A DNA stretch of 8,257 nt from an uncultured Eubacteriales bacterium (lineage in GTDB: Bacteria > Bacillota > Clostridia > Oscillospirales > Acutalibacteraceae), in contig CAKSPR010000056.1 of NCBI GenBank assembly GCA_934486455.1, positions 1-8,257 on the forward strand, written 5' to 3'. Below the pieces are notes generated by a model that saw only the letters and a program-made list of their open reading frames with translations, made no database searches and was not told the DNA's origin. The translations under genes and the position numbers were made by a program. This document shows, piece after piece, positions 5,896 to 8,257 of the stretch (position 1 is its first letter; the number at the start of each line of letters is the position of its first letter).

Positions 5896-5913
5896 TTGTT
5901 ATTATTTTAACAA
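5896..5913. promoter_or_regulatory. Rex operator (ROP site)
   Basis: TTGTTATTATTTTAACAA matches the Gram-positive Rex consensus TTGTTAA-N4-TTAACAA at 13 of 14 fixed positions, over exactly 18 bp. It sits between rex and manA, overlaps the candidate rex -10, and lies about 80 bp before the manA -35. Rex autoregulation is common in Firmicutes, so control of the rex-kinase unit is the best reading. An effect on manA is possible but not required. Confidence 0.85.
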
Positions 5914-5932
5914 ATTAAACGATAAATGGGAA
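5904..5932 (-). promoter_or_regulatory. Candidate sigma-A promoter of rex
   Basis: On the minus strand, TTCCCA (5932-5927) and TAAAAT (5909-5904) are separated by 17 nt. The -10 falls inside the Rex operator, so Rex binding would block RNA polymerase. The -35 is only a 4 of 6 match, but the geometry and the operator position support it. It would give a leader of about 200 nt. Confidence 0.5.
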
Positions 5933-5995
5933 TTGACATTTTTTCATATAGGTATTGCATTTATCGATACGGTAAGGCTTAAATGGAAAAACGGG

Positions 5996-6024
5996 TTGAT
6001 TTTTCCTTAAAACGACTGTATAAT
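5996..6024 (+). promoter_or_regulatory. Strong sigma-A promoter of manA
   Basis: TTGATT (5996-6001), a 17-nt spacer and a consensus TATAAT (6019-6024). Transcription should begin near 6031 and produce a leader of about 270 nt before manA. A second TTGACA at 5933-5938 next to the Rex operator has no matching -10 (TGCATT at 17 nt). Confidence 0.72.
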
Positions 6025-6298
6025 CAATATGGCTTTGACCGCAGCTTACAACTCATGACCATATCACGCATATACGGGTCGGATTTCGGCGTAAAGCAAT
6101 CCCGACACGCCGCCCTAAAATACCCGCCGATCCGGCAGGATGAGCTGCCTTTTTGCCCCGCGCATGCATTGCGGTTAACCTTCGCGGGTCAAAAGCCGAT
6201 AATCGGGGCCGCGGCCTTCCGATTGCCGACGGCCGTATTTTTCGGCAACGGTTTTCAAATTCCCTTATTTCAAACAATTTTTAACGGAGATGTTATTT
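6025..6298 (+). other. Structured 5' leader of manA
   Basis: Gene-free leader with several possible stems. GTCGGATT (6078-6085) pairs with 6098-6106 through one bulge. GGCAG/CTGCC (6134-6149) is followed by five T. CCCGCG/CGCGGG (6157-6188) also pairs. AATCGG/CCGATT (6201-6224) overlaps CGGCC/GGCCG (6212-6235), and the latter is followed by TATTTTT. The last two stems exclude each other, as in attenuators. The ribosome site CGGAG (6285-6289) is 9 nt before the chosen ATG. I do not recognise a known riboswitch class. Confidence 0.4.
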
Positions 6299-7228
6299 AT
6301 GAATTATTATCCCTTAAAGCTTTATCCCGCATTTAAAGATTATCTTTGGGGAGGCACCAGACTGCACAAATTTTTCCCCGATTGCACGGCCGATCCCGCC
6401 GCCGAGGCATGGGTGCTTTCCTGCCATAAGGACGGACAGAGCACGGTCACAAACGGTCCCCTTTCGGGAAAGACCCTGTCGGAAGCGATCGAGTCCTTCG
6501 GAGCCGACGCTCTCGGCGAAAACGGCAAGGCCTTTGACTTTTTCCCCGTTCTCATCAAGCTTATCGACGCAAAAAAGGATTTGTCCGTTCAGGTTCATCC
6601 CGACGACGATTACGCAAGAAAAAACGAAAACAGCTACGGCAAAACCGAGATGTGGTATGTTGTCGACTGCGAAGAGGGCGCCCGCCTTTTCTACGGGTTT
6701 AAGGATAAGATCTCAAAAGAGGAGTTTGAACAGCGCATTAAGGACAATACCCTGACCGACGCTCTGCGTTCGGTGGATGTTAAAAAGGGAGATTGCTTCT
6801 TTATTCCCTCTGGCACCATTCACGCCATCGGAAGCGGAATGCTCATTGCCGAGATCCAGCAAAACTCCAACTGCACCTACCGTGTGTATGACTACGGCCG
6901 GCTGGGTGCCGACGGAAAGCCGAGACAGCTCCACATCGAAAAGGCTCTTGATGTAACAAAGACCGAGCCGGCGCAGCCCGTGGATTTCGGCGGAGACGGC
7001 GTGCTTGCCGATTGCAAATATTTTAAGTCGAGGCTTTTCAAGGACTCGGCCGACATTGATGTCGACGAAAAATCCTTCTCGGCCGTTCTCGTAACCGAGG
7101 GAGAGGGCGTGCTCGAGTGGAACGGCGAAGCAACAGAGCTTAAAGCGGGAGACTGCATATTCCTTCCCGCATCTGTCGGAAGGGTCGGAATTAAAGGTAA
7201 GCTCACCTTTATCGAAACAAGGGTTTAA
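6299..7228 (+). CDS. manA: Mannose-6-phosphate isomerase, class I
   Basis: 309 aa, the usual length of the short Firmicutes type I enzyme. It interconverts mannose 6-phosphate and fructose 6-phosphate in the cytoplasm, for mannose use or for supplying GDP-mannose precursors. The cupin-fold zinc site is visible: SVQVHPDD (96-103, Gln98 and His100), KTEMWYV (115-121, Glu117) and GTIHAIGSG (172-180, His175). The family signature YRVYDYGR (194-201) and the N-terminal LWGG (16-19) are also present. I start at 6299 because CGGAG is 9 nt upstream; the in-frame ATG at 6290 directly abuts that site. The gene stands alone, with its own promoter and terminator, between divergent rex and a convergent amidohydrolase. 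The last codons lie within a tandem repeat. No other sugar genes are in view, so catabolic or biosynthetic use cannot be decided. Confidence 0.95.
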   Translation: MNYYPLKLYPAFKDYLWGGTRLHKFFPDCTADPAAEAWVLSCHKDGQSTVTNGPLSGKTLSEAIESFGADALGENGKAFDFFPVLIKLIDAKKDLSVQVHPDDDYARKNENSYGKTEMWYVVDCEEGARLFYGFKDKISKEEFEQRIKDNTLTDALRSVDVKKGDCFFIPSGTIHAIGSGMLIAEIQQNSNCTYRVYDYGRLGADGKPRQLHIEKALDVTKTEPAQPVDFGGDGVLADCKYFKSRLFKDSADIDVDEKSFSAVLVTEGEGVLEWNGEATELKAGDCIFLPASVGRVGIKGKLTFIETRV

Positions 7229-7271
7229 GCTGTCGGAACAAGGGTTTAAGCTGTCGGAACAAGGGTTTAAG
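7209..7271. repeat. Three tandem 21-bp repeats over the manA stop codon
   Basis: Two identical 21-bp copies (7230-7250 and 7251-7271, starting CTGTCGGAAC and ending GGGTTTAAG) follow a first copy at 7209-7229 that matches 18 of 21 positions and contains the manA stop codon (7226-7228). The pattern suggests duplication of the gene end by slippage. The unit is a multiple of three and each copy repeats the in-frame TAA, so manA is not altered. Confidence 0.85.
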
Positions 7272-7326
7272 CCGACGACGGTCAAAAACCGTCAAAAACA
7301 TAACCGACACAGATTACGGTATTTTT

Positions 7327-7354
7327 GCGGGGGCGTTTTCGCTCCCGCTTTTTT
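7327..7354 (+). terminator. Intrinsic terminator of manA
   Basis: GCGGGGGCG-TTTT-CGCTCCCGC: a 9-bp stem (one G-U pair) with a 4-nt loop, directly followed by six T and more T after one G. It lies about 100 bp after manA and 35 bp before the convergent gene's stop. The opposite strand has no T-run after the stem, so it should act only on manA transcripts. Confidence 0.88.
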
Positions 7355-7389
7355 GTTTTTACGGCGTGGGCATGTTCCGTTTATGCGCT

Positions 7390-8193
7390 TTATGCCTGTG
7401 CCTTCAAATCAAAATACCGCTCGGCGTTGTCCCAAAGAATTTTTTTGCGCTCATCGTCGCTTAAATCGAGGGCGTTAAACCGTTCTATTTCCTTTGCGGG
7501 ATCCCACATGGGATAATCTGTTCCGTAAAAAACCCTGTCGGCGGTATACATCTTTATTATCTCGGTTGCCCGCTTTTCCGACATGGCAAAAAGGGACGAC
7601 GAGCAATCGACCGTCAGATTTTCCACATCCCAAAGCTCCTTAACCGCCTCGTCCCATATGGACCAGCCGCCGAGATGCGCTCCGATAACCCGAAGACCCG
7701 GAAATCTCTTCATGACCGTTTTTAATTTAGACGGCGCCGAAAAAGTGTATCGTTTATCCCCCATATGAATGAGAAAGGGCAGCCTGTCCCCCACTATTTC
7801 AAACATATTAAAGGCTTCCTTGCTGTCAAGCTCAAACTTCTGAAAATCGGGATGAATTTTAATTCCCGCAAGTCCGAGGGAAATTATCTCTTCAACCTCA
7901 TCTTCGATATGCTCGCTTAAAGGATGAAGGGTGCCCATTCCGATAAACCTCCCGGGATTTTCCGAAACCGAGGAGGCAATAAAACGGTTGATGGATGAAA
8001 CCTGCCGCGGCGAGGTGGCCACCGAATGAACGGCGGCAACGGTTGTGCCCGCCTTGTCAAGCTCGGTTTCTAGGGATTCAAGACCCCCGTCAAAGCACAT
8101 TTTCACCCCGTAGAAATCCCCTATGGCGTCCGAAGCCTTTTGGGCGATTTTTTCGGGATAAATGTGGCAATGAACATCAAAAATCTTTTGCAT
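7390..8193 (-). CDS. Amidohydrolase family (PF04909-type) metal-dependent hydrolase
   Basis: 267 aa, cytoplasmic TIM-barrel hydrolase. The order of metal-site motifs is classic: HCH at 8-10 (His8 and His10), KIHPDF (112-117), LIHMGD (141-146, His143), GAHLGG (171-176, His173) and YGTDYPMW (223-230, Asp226). It resembles the amidohydrolase-2 group, which includes ACMSD-like decarboxylases and predicted TatD-like or lactone hydrolases; the substrate cannot be named from sequence. The start at 8193 has AAGGAAGGA close upstream. It is convergent with manA and transcribed alone as far as the window shows, and no neighbouring gene points to a pathway. All metal-binding residues look intact. Confidence 0.85.
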   Translation of the reverse strand: MQKIFDVHCHIYPEKIAQKASDAIGDFYGVKMCFDGGLESLETELDKAGTTVAAVHSVATSPRQVSSINRFIASSVSENPGRFIGMGTLHPLSEHIEDEVEEIISLGLAGIKIHPDFQKFELDSKEAFNMFEIVGDRLPFLIHMGDKRYTFSAPSKLKTVMKRFPGLRVIGAHLGGWSIWDEAVKELWDVENLTVDCSSSLFAMSEKRATEIIKMYTADRVFYGTDYPMWDPAKEIERFNALDLSDDERKKILWDNAERYFDLKAQA

Positions 8194-8212
8194 AAAAATC
8201 CTTCCTTTTTAA

Positions 8213-8245
8213 GAAGCGGGCGGGGTCGTTTCCTTTGCCCGCTTC
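8213..8245. repeat. Perfect 9-bp inverted repeat upstream of the amidohydrolase gene
   Basis: GAAGCGGGC (8213-8221) and GCCCGCTTC (8237-8245) form a perfect stem with a 15-nt loop, about 20 bp before the amidohydrolase start. Neither strand shows a T-tract after it, so it could be a weak terminator of the unseen upstream gene or a leader hairpin. Confidence 0.5.
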
Positions 8246-8257
8246 CCCTTCCTTCAA

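Noticed and set aside
5983..6336. Plus-strand open frame of 117 codons upstream of manA
   Set aside because: The manA promoter TTGATT-17-TATAAT lies inside it, it overlaps the manA start in another frame, it has no ribosome site, and its composition is unlike protein-coding DNA.
7277..7293. Hairpin GACGGT-CAAAA-ACCGTC after manA as a terminator
   Set aside because: It is followed by an A-run, not T, on the plus strand, and no T-run follows on the minus strand; the real terminator is at 7327-7354.

Overview
The window looks like chromosomal DNA of an anaerobic, fermentative member of the Clostridia, probably a gut or rumen Ruminococcaceae/Oscillospiraceae-type organism. The grounds are an operon built around a PAS-domain (sensory) [FeFe] hydrogenase next to a second monomeric [FeFe] hydrogenase, a Rex regulator of the clostridial type, purine-rich Shine-Dalgarno sites before almost every gene, and mid-range GC content. 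This taxonomic call is an inference. No mobile element, phage gene, tRNA, rRNA or CRISPR array is visible.

Region 1 (about 1-3740, minus strand, read right to left) is one hydrogen-metabolism operon. It carries two small thioredoxin-fold [2Fe-2S] proteins, a putative H2-sensing [FeFe] hydrogenase (HydS) with an extra FeS domain and a PAS domain, a SpoIIE/PP2C-type Ser/Thr phosphatase overlapping hydS by 8 nt, and the N-terminus of a monomeric [FeFe] hydrogenase that runs off the left edge. The layout matches the phosphatase-linked sensory hydrogenases (group C3). The simplest model is that HydS reads H2 or redox state and signals through its PAS region to the phosphatase, which controls the adjacent catalytic hydrogenase or its genes.

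Region 2 (3741-4254) has no gene. It holds an AT-rich stretch with short tandem repeats and a GC-rich, strongly self-complementary block (4059-4238). The G-U pairing pattern of that block favours a minus-strand RNA.

Region 3 (4255-5697, minus) is a two-gene unit: a Rex NAD(H)-responsive repressor followed by an APH/choline-kinase-fold phosphotransferase of unknown substrate. A near-perfect Rex operator (5896-5913) overlaps the likely rex promoter, so autoregulation is expected.

Region 4 (5698-7354) is the divergent rex/manA intergenic region, with long structured leaders on both sides, then class I mannose-6-phosphate isomerase (manA, plus strand) with a strong promoter and an intrinsic terminator. 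A 21-bp sequence is repeated in tandem across the manA stop codon.

Region 5 (7390-8257, minus) is a metal-dependent amidohydrolase convergent with manA. Its upstream neighbour lies outside the window.
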